Below, piece after piece: positions 8,462 to 17,872 of a stretch of DNA of 64,000 bases; the stretch's first letter is position 1, and the number at the start of each line of letters is the position of its first letter. Position numbers and translations under genes: made by a program. Location of the stretch: the NCBI RefSeq assembly GCF_000317045.1, contig NC_019703.1, positions 4,617,112 to 4,681,111 on the forward strand, read 5' to 3'. This DNA comes from Geitlerinema sp. PCC 7407 (GTDB lineage Bacteria; Cyanobacteriota; Cyanobacteriia; PCC-7407). The notes beneath the pieces were generated by a model. It did not search any database, was not told the DNA's origin, and saw nothing but the letters and a program-made list of their open reading frames with translations.

Positions 8462-9988
8462 ATGAAATTGGCCTACTGGATGTATGCAGGCCCCGCGCAC
8501 ATTGGCACCCTTCGCATCGCCAGTTCTTTTAAGAACGTCCATGCCATTATGCATGCCCCTCTGGGGGACGATTACTTTAATGTCATGCGATCGATGCTGG
8601 AGCGGGAGCGCAACTTTACCCCCGTGACCACCAGCGTGGTCGATCGCAACGTCCTCGCCCGCGGCTCCCAAGAAAAAGTCGTTGACAATATCGTGCGCAA
8701 GGACGGCGAAGAGCACCCCGACTTGATTGTGCTGACGCCGACCTGCACCTCCAGCATCTTGCAAGAAGACCTGCAAAACTTTGTGGAGCGGGCTCAGCTC
8801 GACTCGAAGGGCGATGTCCTGCTGGCCGATGTCAACCACTACCGCTACAACGAACTCCAGGCCGCCGATCGCACCCTCGGCCAGATTGTGCGCTTCTACC
8901 TGGACAAGGCCGCCAAAAAAGGCGAACTGCCCAGCGGCAAAACGGAGCAGCCCTCCGTCAACATCATTGGCCTTACCACCCTCGGCTTCCACAACAATCA
9001 CGACTGCACCGAGCTGAAGCGACTGATGGCCGACCTGGGCATTACGGTGAACGCCGTCTTGCCCGAAGGCGCATCGGTCCAGGATCTCAAGAACCTGCCG
9101 CGAGCCTGGTTTAACCTGATCCCCTATCGAGAACTGGGGCTCTCGACCGCCCAGTATCTCCAAGAACACTTTGGGACGCCCTACGTGGACGTGACGCCCA
9201 TGGGCGTTGTGGAGACGGCCCGCTGCCTGCGCCAGATCCAGGCGGTGCTCAACGAGCAGGGGGCAGCGGTCAACTACGAAGCGTACATCGAGGAGCAAAC
9301 CCTCCACGTCTCCCAGGCCGCCTGGTTTTCGCGCTCCATCGACTGCCAAAACCTGACGGGCAAGAAGGCAGTGGTCTTTGGGGACAACACCCACGCGGCT
9401 GCCATCACCAAGGTGCTGGCGCGGGAGATGGGGATTCAGGTGGTCATGGCGGGTACCTACTGCAAATACGATGCAGACTGGTTCCGCGAACAGGTCGGCC
9501 CCTACTGCGATGAGGTGCTGATCAGCGAGGACAATGCGGAAATCGCCAATGCGATCGCCCGCCTAGAGCCCGCCGCCATCTTCGGCACCCAGATGGAGCG
9601 CCACGTCGGCAAGCGCCTGGATATTCCCTGCGGAGTCATTTCGGCCCCCATTCATATTCAGAATTTCCCCATTGGCTACAAGCCCTTTGTCGGCTACGAA
9701 GGCACCAATCAGCTGGTGGACTTGATTTACAACTCCTTCACCCTGGGTATGGAGGACCACCTACTGGAAATCTTTGGCGGTCACGACACCAAGGACGTGA
9801 TCACCAAAGAAATGGCGCCCGATTCTGATCTGAACTGGACCAAAGATGGTCTGGCTGAACTGAACAAAATTCCTGGGTTTGTACGCGGCAAAGTCAAGCG
9901 CAATACTGAACGGTTTGCGCGCGATCGCGGCCTGAGCGATATCAACGCTGAGGTGCTCTACGCTGCCAAAGAGGCAGTGGGTGCATAA
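8462..9988 (+). CDS. chlB: light-independent protochlorophyllide reductase subunit B
   Basis: ChlB (508 aa, the usual length) is the catalytic NB-subunit of the dark-operative protochlorophyllide reductase. With ChlN it binds protochlorophyllide and, fed electrons by ChlL, makes chlorophyllide without light. The N-terminus [20 protein letters not shown] is diagnostic, followed by [18 protein letters not shown] and the C-terminal [16 protein letters not shown]. The frame opens 31 codons earlier, but ChlB proteins begin at this Met and a GGAG site lies about 10 nt upstream. chlL and chlN are not in the window, so chlB is detached from them. Two hairpins follow. Confidence 0.98.
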   Translation: MKLAYWMYAGPAHIGTLRIASSFKNVHAIMHAPLGDDYFNVMRSMLERERNFTPVTTSVVDRNVLARGSQEKVVDNIVRKDGEEHPDLIVLTPTCTSSILQEDLQNFVERAQLDSKGDVLLADVNHYRYNELQAADRTLGQIVRFYLDKAAKKGELPSGKTEQPSVNIIGLTTLGFHNNHDCTELKRLMADLGITVNAVLPEGASVQDLKNLPRAWFNLIPYRELGLSTAQYLQEHFGTPYVDVTPMGVVETARCLRQIQAVLNEQGAAVNYEAYIEEQTLHVSQAAWFSRSIDCQNLTGKKAVVFGDNTHAAAITKVLAREMGIQVVMAGTYCKYDADWFREQVGPYCDEVLISEDNAEIANAIARLEPAAIFGTQMERHVGKRLDIPCGVISAPIHIQNFPIGYKPFVGYEGTNQLVDLIYNSFTLGMEDHLLEIFGGHDTKDVITKEMAPDSDLNWTKDGLAELNKIPGFVRGKVKRNTERFARDRGLSDINAEVLYAAKEAVGA

Positions 9989-10042
9989 AACCAGTTGGCG
10001 CGAGAAGGGGCGATCGCCCCTTCTGCGTCTAAATCATGTTTG

Positions 10043-10069
10043 GAGCAGCGCCTTGCTGCTCTTTTTTTT
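10043..10069 (+). terminator. intrinsic terminator of chlB
   Basis: A 7-bp stem GAGCAGC/GCTGCTC with a GCCTT loop, followed by eight T residues, 55 nt after the chlB stop codon. A separate HIP1-centred palindrome at about 10003-10022 precedes it. Confidence 0.9.
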
Positions 10070-10196
10070 AATCTTTTTGCCCCTTTTTGGCGCGGGCGTT
10101 CATTTTGGTGGTGCGAGGGGGAGCTAAGCTAACCGATTTGCCGGAAAGACTGGGTTTGATGAAAAGATTGGGGGCCGACCTAGGCAAGGTTTGGCC

Positions 10197-10616
10197 CTAT
10201 TCGCCACCCCAAGCCGATTCCCAGTCTGGGCATTTCTCCTCTTCGGCGCCGTAGGGATGCATGGCGCACACAAAAGCAACGCCATTGTAGGAGTGGCCGT
10301 GATAGTTGCAGCAGCCTGCGCAGGCGGCATGCTCATTCAAGATGGGCTCGACGGTTTGAGCAAAGGGTTGGGCTGTCTCCTCGACAGAATGTTCAAACAG
10401 CGTCAGCGCGTCCGCAATGGTTTCAAAGAAATCATCTAGCTGCTGATCGAGATCCGGAAAAAGCTGGTGTTGAACTTGTTCAGCAAATTCTTCAACGCCT
10501 GTGAAGAAGGCATCGGTTTTGTCGACCAAGTCTTGGGAAATTTCGAGCACGCGCTGCTCAGCATCCGTGGCGATCGCCTCCCAGGCCTTCCAAAATTCCG
10601 TTGACCAGTCTTCCAT
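10197..10616 (-). CDS. conserved cyanobacterial protein with C-terminal Cys/His cluster
   Basis: A 139-residue soluble protein in two parts. Residues 1-95 are acidic and helical (probable coiled coil: EEFAEQVQHQLFPDLDQQLD). The tail carries HAACAGCCNYHGHSYNGVAF, then VCAMHPYG and a final KCPDWE. Five Cys and several His in this tail suggest a metal site (Zn, Fe or Fe-S). No enzyme family is recognised. It is convergent with chlB and followed on the same strand by the phasin-like gene's downstream end 72 nt away. The start is an ATG with GGAG about 11 nt upstream. Confidence 0.75.
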   Translation of the reverse strand: MEDWSTEFWKAWEAIATDAEQRVLEISQDLVDKTDAFFTGVEEFAEQVQHQLFPDLDQQLDDFFETIADALTLFEHSVEETAQPFAQTVEPILNEHAACAGCCNYHGHSYNGVAFVCAMHPYGAEEEKCPDWESAWGGE

Positions 10617-10688
10617 ATTGTCTGTACTCCAGGCCGTTACGCTCTCTTTTTAGACCCTCTGACCCGCACCTTTACCCGAGAGTTTCGG

Positions 10689-11072
10689 TTAGTCCCGGCG
10701 CAGCCGTCTCAGCTCGTCTTGCAGCGACTGGACCTGCTGACGCAGCCGCTCGACATCATCTACGGGCGGCGCTCCGGCCGGTTGGGACGATGCGTTCGGT
10801 TCTTCATCATCCACAATCTCGATGCGGCGAGGCTCCCGGGGCTGATCAGGCACCGGCTCTGCCCCAGGCGTTTGGGCCTGCTGCACCAAGTCATCCACCA
10901 TGCGCCGCGCCTCTTCGGTGGTCATTTCACCGCGAGCCACCAGTTCATCTGCCAATTTCTGAGCTTGAGCCCGCAGCTCTGTCAGCTTTGTTCCTGCTTT
11001 TTCACCCGCGTAGGAAGCAAGGCCTACCCCCAGATAGACCGCTTTCTGAAACAGATCGCTAAAGCCGCTCAT
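10689..11072 (-). CDS. phasin-like small helical protein
   Basis: 127 residues. The N-terminal part (FSDLFQKAVYLGVGLASYAG, then KLADELVARGEMTTEEARRMVDDLV) resembles phasin / polyhydroxyalkanoate granule-associated proteins. A Pro/Glu-rich linker follows, then a C-terminal leucine-heptad helix (VERLRQQVQSLQDELRRLRRD). I start at the second ATG (MSGFSDL); five codons earlier is possible. No PHA synthase genes are in the window, so a granule role is only inferred. It lies directly downstream of the SRP RNA on the same strand. Confidence 0.65.
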   Translation of the reverse strand: MSGFSDLFQKAVYLGVGLASYAGEKAGTKLTELRAQAQKLADELVARGEMTTEEARRMVDDLVQQAQTPGAEPVPDQPREPRRIEIVDDEEPNASSQPAGAPPVDDVERLRQQVQSLQDELRRLRRD

Positions 11073-11212
11073 GTGCCGATCCCTCAAGCTAGAAAGGTTG
11101 AAGTGATTTCTGCTTTCAGGATACGAAGAAAGGGAGGCGACTGCCCACCGCGAGCATGGCGCAATTTACGGGGAATTTTGGGCGGTCTTCCGCCCTTTCG
11201 GGGTAAAAATGC

Positions 11213-11310
11213 AAAAGACCCGGAGACCACGCCTGTTACAAGCATCCCGTATTGCTGCTACCTTCCGGTCCTGACAAGATTTGGGCGTTGTAACCGCATG
11301 GGTCCGAGTC
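11213..11310 (-). ncRNA. ffs: signal recognition particle RNA (4.5S type)
   Basis: On the minus strand the region contains the invariant SRP helix-8 core GTCAGGACCGGAAGGTAGCA, including the GGAA tetraloop and the asymmetric loops that bind Ffh. Flanking arms pair: the GTTACAACGCC side with the CTTGTAAC side, and the outer GGACCC with GGGTC. This gives a short bacterial-type hairpin of roughly 98 nt. A TATCCT element seven nt upstream of the inferred 5' end is a plausible -10 box, and T-rich sequence follows the 3' end. The ends are estimated to within about 5 nt. Confidence 0.9.
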
Positions 11311-11392
11311 AACTTTAGGATAACACTATTTGGCGATCGCCCGCAGCTCCAGAGAAACTTTGGCGGGGCGATCGCCTCGGGTTCACAAATCC

Positions 11393-12640
11393 CTAACGCT
11401 TGGGCCGCTGCACAATCGTTTCGAGGACTCGCTTTTTGCCCTTCGGATCGATGCCCACTAGGCGCACATACTCGCTCGGGTGGTCAGCAATGCAGCTTTC
11501 AAGAGCGGCGATCGCCTCCTCAGGGCGCGCCGTATCCAGCGTGGCGCAGCAGTTCCACGAATTGGTCCGGAAGCGGCGCTCATCCACCACCTCGATACCC
11601 ACCCGGTGGCCATTGCGCACCAGTTGGCGCACCTGCTCCGCCACCTCAGAGGTCAAGGGCGAGCTTGAGGCACTACTGCCACCGGAGGAAGGCGGTCTAG
11701 ACACCGGCACCGAAGGCGCTGCGGCAGGCGCGGACGGCGCGGACGGAGAGTGCGAATCCATCAGCACCCGGTTATACTCCTCCGCCAGTCGCGACGTGCG
11801 CACCCGCTCCTGCTCCTGCACCATCAGGTAGCCAAACTCCAGCAGGCGCTCCAGCGTGAAGCGCGGCTTCTGGAACGTGGGGGCTCCTTCCTTGCTGTTG
11901 AGCAGGCGGAAAGACACCTGCTCCACGCCCACCTCCTGAATAAAGCGGCGCACCTGCTCGTCATAAAAGCGCGATCGCAGCGCCCCAAAGAAATCGATCG
12001 ACTGCGCCGGAAACGTATCTACCAAGCGCTCAAAATCTTGGCGGGACAGGCCATCATCCGAAAAAATCCCGCTCACAATGCCGACGCGATCCTCATAGTC
12101 CGGATCCCAGTAAAACTTCTCCATCCGGCCATCGCGGATCAGCGGCGCATACAGCGTCGAGAAATCATTCCCCGTCACCAAAATCGGCACCCGCGGCAGC
12201 GGCTTCTCATCGTAGCTGCCCGGCAGCTGCACATTCGTCGGATTATCCGCAATATTCATCAGCGTCGCATTCACGAGCTGAGTATTCACCGTATACTGCG
12301 TCCCGCCGTCAAAACGGCCCGCCCCCGCATCCAAATCATTAATCATCAAAACGCACATCCGGCCGCGCGTCCGGATATACTCCCCCGCCTCCCGGTAGCG
12401 CAGCCGGATCAGACGCGCCGGATCGCCCGCATCCGGGCTCTCCAGTTCCCCCGCCGACATATGCACCGGCTCAATTCCCATCCGCTCAAACACCAGCTCA
12501 CACTGGAAAGACTTTCCCTCCCCCTTGCGGCCGTGGATTCCCAAAATGAGCGGAACCTTGACCCCCGGCAAGTCTAGAAAATTCTTCGTAATATGCACCG
12601 CGACCTTATCCAGGAATCGCGGCGAAACATAAAAACTCAT
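11393..12640 (-). CDS. rca: Rubisco activase with C-terminal Rubisco small-subunit-like (SSUL) domain
   Basis: A 415-residue AAA+ protein that remodels inhibited Rubisco. Walker A GRKGEGKS sits at residues 37-44 and the Walker B region is MCVLMINDLDAG near 95-105. The AAA module runs to about 290. A Ser/Pro/Ala-rich linker (about 293-328) leads to an 87-residue tail that matches the RbcS-like repeats of CcmM (VAEQVRQLVRNGHRVGIE, FRTNSWNCC, YVRLVGIDPKGKKRV). In characterised cyanobacterial activases this tail docks onto Rubisco and brings the activase into carboxysomes; the same role is inferred here. It is last in the rbcL-rbcX-rbcS-rca run, behind a terminator-like hairpin. Confidence 0.95.
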   Translation of the reverse strand: MSFYVSPRFLDKVAVHITKNFLDLPGVKVPLILGIHGRKGEGKSFQCELVFERMGIEPVHMSAGELESPDAGDPARLIRLRYREAGEYIRTRGRMCVLMINDLDAGAGRFDGGTQYTVNTQLVNATLMNIADNPTNVQLPGSYDEKPLPRVPILVTGNDFSTLYAPLIRDGRMEKFYWDPDYEDRVGIVSGIFSDDGLSRQDFERLVDTFPAQSIDFFGALRSRFYDEQVRRFIQEVGVEQVSFRLLNSKEGAPTFQKPRFTLERLLEFGYLMVQEQERVRTSRLAEEYNRVLMDSHSPSAPSAPAAAPSVPVSRPPSSGGSSASSSPLTSEVAEQVRQLVRNGHRVGIEVVDERRFRTNSWNCCATLDTARPEEAIAALESCIADHPSEYVRLVGIDPKGKKRVLETIVQRPKR

Positions 12641-12663
12641 CGCCTTTCACCCTCCATCTATGC

Positions 12664-12691
12664 AAAAAGGGGGGCAGAAACCCTACCCCCC
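12664..12691 (-). terminator. terminator-like hairpin between rbcS and rca
   Basis: Read on the minus strand, a GGGGGG/CCCCCC stem with an 11-nt loop is followed at once by TTTTT, 60 nt after the rbcS stop codon and upstream of the rca start. It probably ends most rbcLXS transcripts and lowers rca expression, or separates the two units. Confidence 0.8.
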
Positions 12692-12750
12692 AATCTTTGA
12701 GATACCTTGTTATATCTGCGTTCTAGCCTCTAAAGGCACAAGCCACCGAC

Positions 12751-13092
12751 TTAGTAGCGGTAGCCGCCGCTGTTGGGCTTGTGAACGATGAAGCTGAGCG
12801 TTTGGCACTGCTTGATGTTGTCGAAGCCGATCACGCGGATGTAGCAGTTGGGGTACTCAGAACGGCACTGTTGCACTTCGTTCAGGACCTCTTGAACGCT
12901 GTTGGCGCTGAACAGAGGCAGCTTCCACATCGTCCAGTACACTTCGGTGGGGTTAGAGGTTTCGTTGAACTCAACCGCCGCGAAGTAGCCCTGATCCAAG
13001 ATGTACTGGACCTGACGAGCGATCTGCGCATCCGACAGAGGGGGCAGATAGGAAAGGGTTTCGAAGCGACGCTCTTTCTTTAGTGTTTGCAT
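12751..13092 (-). CDS. rbcS: Rubisco small subunit
   Basis: The 113-residue small subunit of form IB Rubisco, which caps the L8 core. Typical elements are [21 protein letters not shown] at the N-terminus (short betaA-betaB loop of the cyanobacterial type), [12 protein letters not shown], and the C-terminal [20 protein letters not shown]. It follows rbcX by 32 nt on the same strand. An AAAGGAAG ribosome site lies just upstream of the ATG. Confidence 0.98.
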   Translation of the reverse strand: MQTLKKERRFETLSYLPPLSDAQIARQVQYILDQGYFAAVEFNETSNPTEVYWTMWKLPLFSANSVQEVLNEVQQCRSEYPNCYIRVIGFDNIKQCQTLSFIVHKPNSGGYRY

Positions 13093-13124
13093 GACTTCCT
13101 TTGATTTTGTTGCGCAAGCTAGAT

Positions 13125-13514
13125 TTAATCGGGTTCAGAACCGGGCTGAGCCTCAGGTTCTGGGGAGTCAGGCAGGGTCATTTGCGTAATGCGCTCCAGG
13201 TACTGGCGGCGGTACTCGACGTTGGCTTGCTGGATACCGCTTTGCACCATTTCTGGCAAAAACTCGGCAATTTCTTCAGCCAAATGCTGTCGCACCGTCA
13301 TGACGCGAAACGCCAGTTCCTGGTTTGCTTGCAGCAATTCTTGCAGATAGGCTTCACCATCTTGGAGCTTGCCAGTCGAGGAGAAACTACTAAGCCAGTG
13401 GCCGCGGGGGGGATCGGTCTCATTGAGCTGATTAACGATGACCCGCACAGCTTGGTACGTCAGATAGCTGATCGTGACCTTGGCCGTTTGCTTCGCAAGA
13501 CTTTTGAGATCCAT
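13125..13514 (-). CDS. rbcX: Rubisco assembly chaperone RbcX
   Basis: About 129 residues, all-helical. The homodimer clamps the RbcL C-terminus and stabilises RbcL2 units during assembly. Matching segments are [23 protein letters not shown], an [14 protein letters not shown] loop, and the helical core [23 protein letters not shown]. The acidic tail after about residue 115 ([13 protein letters not shown]) is variable in the family. I start at MDLK; an ATG eight codons upstream is possible. Its place between rbcL and rbcS is the classic cyanobacterial order. Confidence 0.95.
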   Translation of the reverse strand: MDLKSLAKQTAKVTISYLTYQAVRVIVNQLNETDPPRGHWLSSFSSTGKLQDGEAYLQELLQANQELAFRVMTVRQHLAEEIAEFLPEMVQSGIQQANVEYRRQYLERITQMTLPDSPEPEAQPGSEPD

Positions 13515-13578
13515 AAGCTGGTTTACCGTGACCCCCATCCCAACCGTTGATTTGGATAGGGCTGAGTGCTTAGGGGCT

Positions 13579-13602
13579 AGCGCCAGCGACCGCTGAGGCG
13601 CT
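13579..13602 (-). promoter_or_regulatory. stem-loop between rbcL and rbcX
   Basis: An inverted repeat AGCGCC-AGCG/CGCT-GGCGCT, nearly perfect, lies in the 141-nt rbcL-rbcX gap. It has no T run, so it is more likely an mRNA stability or processing element than a terminator. It could make rbcL message more abundant than the downstream genes. Confidence 0.5.
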
Positions 13603-13655
13603 CATGGCCGGGGCCGGGCGCTGCCCTCTAAACACTACTAGCCGATAGCCGGAGA

Positions 13656-15086
13656 TCAGACGGTATCAACAGTCTCGAACTCGAACTTGATTTCCTTCCA
13701 AACTTCGCAAGCAACGGCGAGTTCAGGAGACCACTTAGCTGCTTCGCGGATGATGTCGCCGCCTTCGCGGGTGAGGTCACGACCTTCGTTACGAGCTTGG
13801 ACGCAAGCTTCCAGAGCAACGCGGTTTGCGGTTGCGCCAGGAGCGTTGCCCCAGGGGTGACCGAGGGTACCACCACCGAACTGGAGGACGGAGTCGTCGC
13901 CGAAGATTTCCACCAGAGCGGGCATGTGCCACACGTGGATACCACCGGAAGCCACTGCCATCACGCCAGGCATAGCAGCCCAGTCTTGGGTGAAGTAGAT
14001 ACCGCGAGACTTGTCTTCTTCGACGTAGTTTTCGCGCAGCAGGTCAACGAAGCCCATGGTGATGGCTTTGTCGCCTTCGAGCTTACCCACGACGGTACCG
14101 GTATGGATGTGGTCACCACCGGACATCCGCAAGCACTTGGCAAGGGTCCGGAAGTGCATACCGTGGTTCTTTTGACGGTCGATCACGGCGTGCATTGCAC
14201 GGTGGATGTGCAGCAGCAGGCCGTTGTCGCGGCACCACTTGGAGAGGGTGGTGTTGGCGGTGAAGCCTGCAGTGAGGAAGTCATGCATGATGATGGGCAT
14301 GCCGAGCTCTTTGGCGAACTCAGCGCGCTTGAGCATTTCTTCGCAGGTGGGGGCGGTCACGTTGAGGTAGTGACCCTTGACTTCGCCGGTTTCAGCTTGG
14401 GCTTTGTGGATGGCTTCTGCAACGAACAGGAAGCGATCGCGCCAGCGCTGGAAGGGCTGGGAGTTGATGTTCTCGTCGTCCTTGGTGAAGTCGAGACCAC
14501 CGCGCAAGCACTCATACACAGCGCGGCCGTAGTTCTTAGCAGACAGACCGAGCTTGGGCTTGATGGTGCAGCCGAGGAGAGGACGACCGTACTTGTTGAT
14601 CTTGTCGCGCTCAACTTGGATGCCGTGGGGAGGACCTTGGAAGGTCTTCAGGTAGGCAACGGGGATGCGAAGGTCTTCGAGACGCAGGGCCTTGAGGGCC
14701 TTGAAGCCGAAGACGTTACCCACGATGGAGGTCAGCAGGTTGGTGACGGAGCCTTCTTCGAACAGGTCGAGGGGGTAGGCGATGTAGCAAATGTACTGGT
14801 TGTCTTCGCCCCGCACAGGCTCGATGTCGTAGCAACGGCCTTTGTAGCGATCGAGGTCCGTTAGCAGGTCGGTCCACACCGTGGTCCAGGTACCGGTGGA
14901 GGACTCAGCTGCTACTGCTGCACCAGCTTCCTCGGGAGGAACGCCGGGCTGGGGGGTCACTCGGAAAGCCGCCAGGATGTCGGTATCCTTGGGCGTGTAA
15001 TCCGGAGTGTAGTAGGTCAGCTTATAGTCTTTAACTCCGGCCTGGTACCCAGTTTTCGCCTGAGTCTTTGTTTGGGCGTAAGACAT
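13656..15086 (-). CDS. rbcL: Rubisco large subunit (form IB)
   Basis: The 476-residue catalytic subunit of ribulose-1,5-bisphosphate carboxylase/oxygenase. The carbamylated lysine motif [12 protein letters not shown] is intact, as are the GTIKPK-type loop ([19 protein letters not shown]), the loop-6 region ([12 protein letters not shown]), and the phosphate-binding [11 protein letters not shown]. The N-terminus ([21 protein letters not shown]) is that of cyanobacterial form IB, which implies beta-carboxysomes. An AGGAAGG ribosome site precedes the ATG. It is the first gene of the rbcL-rbcX-rbcS(-rca) unit, with a long AT-rich leader/promoter upstream. Confidence 0.99.
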   Translation of the reverse strand: MSYAQTKTQAKTGYQAGVKDYKLTYYTPDYTPKDTDILAAFRVTPQPGVPPEEAGAAVAAESSTGTWTTVWTDLLTDLDRYKGRCYDIEPVRGEDNQYICYIAYPLDLFEEGSVTNLLTSIVGNVFGFKALKALRLEDLRIPVAYLKTFQGPPHGIQVERDKINKYGRPLLGCTIKPKLGLSAKNYGRAVYECLRGGLDFTKDDENINSQPFQRWRDRFLFVAEAIHKAQAETGEVKGHYLNVTAPTCEEMLKRAEFAKELGMPIIMHDFLTAGFTANTTLSKWCRDNGLLLHIHRAMHAVIDRQKNHGMHFRTLAKCLRMSGGDHIHTGTVVGKLEGDKAITMGFVDLLRENYVEEDKSRGIYFTQDWAAMPGVMAVASGGIHVWHMPALVEIFGDDSVLQFGGGTLGHPWGNAPGATANRVALEACVQARNEGRDLTREGGDIIREAAKWSPELAVACEVWKEIKFEFETVDTV

Positions 15087-16136
15087 AAATTTCCCTTCCT
15101 AAGGAATCACTTAACCTTGACTAGTTTCGCCTATTCAGACCTCCCCAAAATCTTTTCGACGAGGACCTGAACAGTTCAGATGAAGATAGCTTTGCTTGGT
15201 TAGCTAAGGATTTCTCGCGGCTAACGCTTTTTAAGCAATGGGATTGGGATTCGCCAAATTTTTCTTCTTGTACCCAACCGGGCACTTCCAAGAATATATC
15301 AGGAATTCTATAAGTTATATTTCGAATCTTCTTTATGTTTTTATAAGTTTTATTTATAGAGCCTTGTTTCTTGATTGCATTGTGCTTTTGGGTGGGAGAT
15401 CTGGGGGCTGGGATCACTCAAGTCGTAGGGCGATCGCGAACCCAAGGAACGCACAACTGATGCCCGCTGTCAATGTTTTAAACGAGTTTTTGAGACGTTA
15501 GGAAGCGCAAGATCTCATTCAAGAATCTCAATTCTTTTGAGATTAGTGCTTGCGCGATGCTAAATAATTGCAACTTTTTCTTGGTTTTTTTCGAGATTGG
15601 TCAATGTTGCTGTATGGGGTTCTTGGAATGTTCAAAAAACTCATCAAATGCGTTTTCTAGCAACTTTTTATTGACGCTGGGATTGAGGAGGAGAATCTGC
15701 GCTGTAAACGCTATTTATGGGTGATTTGGTTGTGTTTTTGGAGAATTGGGGGGCAGGATTTACCCAAGGTTGGGGCGATCGCTAATCCTACCAGAGGATG
15801 GGGACAAGGTTGAGCGATCGGGCACAGGATTTGCGGGCATTGCCCCTGGGCGGCGACGGTAGCGGACCGGGAAGAAGGCGGGAAGGAACTCAGGCAGCGG
15901 TTTTTGCATCCAGTCGTTGACGCCACTGCCGACTCGCGGGAAAACTAGGGCAGACCTGCTAGAGTCGGAGGCACCTGGGGCTTGGTGGGGCCAAAAATGC
16001 CCAAGCTGGCCTGGGGTAGCTGTCTGTTTCCTGGGGAGTTTCTGACCAAAGAGTCAGGGCACCGCTAGGGGCGATCGCGGGGTCGAATCGAACGATTGAG
16101 ATTGAGTCTTGTCTTGGAGTGGAAGGGAGGAAAACG
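15087..16136. other. AT-rich rbcL upstream region without genes
   Basis: About 1,050 nt between the divergent starts of rbcL and the propeller gene. The half next to rbcL is much richer in A/T than the rest of the window. It contains small inverted repeats: CTGAACAGTTCAG near 15166, GTTAGC...GCTAAC near 15199-15225, and AATCTCA...TGAGATT near 15523-15543. Short ORFs here have no convincing composition. I read it as a long regulated rbc promoter and 5' leader. No consensus -35/-10 pair or RbcR/NtcA box could be fixed by eye. Confidence 0.6.
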
Positions 16137-17240
16137 GTGGCTAAGGTTTTTCGCTACGCACGGGCTCTGATGGGGGCGGCCCTTCTTGGTTTGGGTGGAT
16201 GGGGATTGGCGCTGGGGGAGATTGGGCCTCAGGCTGCGATCGCCCAGACCCCCGAACCGGAGGCGGTGGACTATCCTCCCGAGGCGCCGCCGCCCGGAGT
16301 TGAGCCTCTGCCGCCGGAGCGCCGCCGGATGGAGCAGCCCCAAACGGGGGACTATCGCATCAGTGCGCTGCTGCGTGCCTTCAATGGCAACCTCTGGATT
16401 GGGTCTTGGGAAGGGGTGGCGCGCATTGACCCCAATACTGGTCGCACGATTGCCCGCATTAGCCTGCCCAATACGATCATTGGGGCGATCGCCCAAGACA
16501 AGGTGGGCCGGATCTGGGTCGGCACCTACGAGGGCCTGATGCGGGTCGACCCGCGAACCAACGAAATCACCGCCCAGAACTTCTTTTTGCCGTCCAATCG
16601 GATTTTGTCGCTTCAGCTAGACCAGCGGGGCTACCTGTGGGTCGGCACCGATCGCGGCATCGCCCTGATCAGCCCAGACCAGGGTCTCCTGATGACCACG
16701 CTGCGCAAGCTGCCAGGCGTCAGCGCCAACGCCCTCAGCCTCGATCGCGACGGCCAGCTGTGGGTCGGCACCCTCGAAGGACTGGTCCAGGTCAACAGCG
16801 CCAGCGGCTTCGCGATGAAGCGGATCGCAGAGGTCCCCGGCACCACGGTGCAAACCCTGGCCCTGGGGCCTCGGGGATCCCTGTGGGCCGGCACCCCCGA
16901 AGGACTGCTCGAAATTGACTCCCGCAACGGCCGCATTCTCCGCTCGGTCACCCAGCTGCGCGGCCGCAACGTCAAGTCCATCGCCTTCGATCGAGTCGGC
17001 AGCATCTGGGTCGGCACCGACGGGGGACTGCTGCGGGTCAATCCCTATAACGGCGCGATCGTCGGTGAGGTGTCCAATTTGCCCTCGCGGGAAATTCTGT
17101 CAATTTCTCCAGATACGGGCAACAAAGTCTGGGTCGGCACCCGCGAGGGGCTCGCCTGGATCAGTACCTCCCAAGACATTGGCCGCGCTAGGCCCTTGGC
17201 GGCCTTCAGTCGCGAGGCTGACTCATCGATGATGGAATAG
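16137..17240 (+). CDS. exported beta-propeller protein (two-component regulator propeller repeats)
   Basis: 367 residues. A signal peptide or N-terminal anchor (about 1-37, ending AAIAQ) and a Pro/Glu-rich linker precede seven repeats of about 40 residues with the signature (L/I)W(V/I)GT.EGL..(I/V)(D/N)P, for example LWIGSWEGVARIDP and IWVGTYEGLMRVDP. This is the Reg_prop type, so a seven-bladed propeller is expected. Such repeats usually sit in sensor domains of hybrid kinases; here they stand alone, probably in the periplasm as a binding scaffold. The start is GTG at 16137, chosen for its GGGAGGAAAAC ribosome site. Confidence 0.85.
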   Translation: MAKVFRYARALMGAALLGLGGWGLALGEIGPQAAIAQTPEPEAVDYPPEAPPPGVEPLPPERRRMEQPQTGDYRISALLRAFNGNLWIGSWEGVARIDPNTGRTIARISLPNTIIGAIAQDKVGRIWVGTYEGLMRVDPRTNEITAQNFFLPSNRILSLQLDQRGYLWVGTDRGIALISPDQGLLMTTLRKLPGVSANALSLDRDGQLWVGTLEGLVQVNSASGFAMKRIAEVPGTTVQTLALGPRGSLWAGTPEGLLEIDSRNGRILRSVTQLRGRNVKSIAFDRVGSIWVGTDGGLLRVNPYNGAIVGEVSNLPSREILSISPDTGNKVWVGTREGLAWISTSQDIGRARPLAAFSREADSSMME

Positions 17241-17260
17241 CCCCTAGGCTCCACCGCAGC

Positions 17261-17851
17261 TCAAAAAGACGAGCCGGGCTGCTGCAAAAACGCGGTCTCC
17301 GCAGGCGTAGAGTCGCGGCCCAAAATGGCGTTGCGGTGGGGAAAGCGGCCAAACTGCTGAATGACGACGTGGTGGCGCTGGGCGTAGTCGATGGCCATCG
17401 CGCTGTCGGGATGGTCCGCGATCTGGGCAAACAGGGCGATCGAGCGTTCCTGGTCCGCGAGGTCTTCGCTGTGCTCGAAGGGCAAATACACAAACCAGCG
17501 CTGCACCGGCAGCAGCAGGCGATCAAAGCCCTGCTCCACCGCGTGCTGGGCCACAGCCCGGGCGTGGGCATCGGTGGCAAACATTTGGGGCGTCCCGCGA
17601 AACAGATTGCGGGGAAACTGATCGAGCAAAATCAGCAGCGCCAGGCAGGTCTGGGGGATCGCCTGCCAGTCGTTGAGGCGGCCCTCAGCGGCCTGCTGAT
17701 AGTCGGCCAAAAACTGTTCGCGAATGGCCTCATCAAAGGCTGGATCCTTGATGAACCAGTATTTTTTGGGCTGACCATAGTCTGGATCGTTGGGCCGACC
17801 AAACCAAAAGTCCAAGATGGCTTCAGCGCGGGGGAGCGTCATGGGCAACAT
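17261..17851 (-). CDS. DUF924 family protein
   Basis: A 196-residue, largely helical protein matching the DUF924 family: ILDFWFGRPNDPDYGQPKKY near the N-terminus, LALLILLDQFPRNLFRGTPQ in the centre, and VYLPFEHSEDLADQERSI with FGRFPHRNAILGR near the C-terminus. The fold is TPR-like and the biochemical role is unknown. It sits 21 nt downstream of purE on the same strand and may be co-transcribed. Convergent with the propeller gene, with about 20 nt between stop codons. Confidence 0.9.
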   Translation of the reverse strand: MLPMTLPRAEAILDFWFGRPNDPDYGQPKKYWFIKDPAFDEAIREQFLADYQQAAEGRLNDWQAIPQTCLALLILLDQFPRNLFRGTPQMFATDAHARAVAQHAVEQGFDRLLLPVQRWFVYLPFEHSEDLADQERSIALFAQIADHPDSAMAIDYAQRHHVVIQQFGRFPHRNAILGRDSTPAETAFLQQPGSSF

Positions 17852-17872
17852 GGGGCTCTAGGCCCCGAGAAG

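Noticed and set aside
10003..10022. Palindrome after chlB as a terminator
   Set aside because: It is a HIP1-centred GGGGCGATCGCCCC type palindrome, common throughout the window, and has no T run; the next hairpin is the real terminator.
11180..11195. GGGCGG/CCGCCC hairpin downstream of the SRP RNA
   Set aside because: A perfect short stem but with no T run on either strand; not claimed as a terminator.
13797..14864. 355-codon plus-strand ORF over rbcL
   Set aside because: Antisense shadow of the highly conserved rbcL; no family resemblance.
15238..15501. 87-codon ORF in the rbcL upstream region
   Set aside because: AT-rich, no ribosome site and no protein-like pattern; probably chance.
15711..15926. 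71-codon minus-strand ORF
   Set aside because: Low-complexity Cys/Pro/Ser composition without a ribosome site or recognisable motif.
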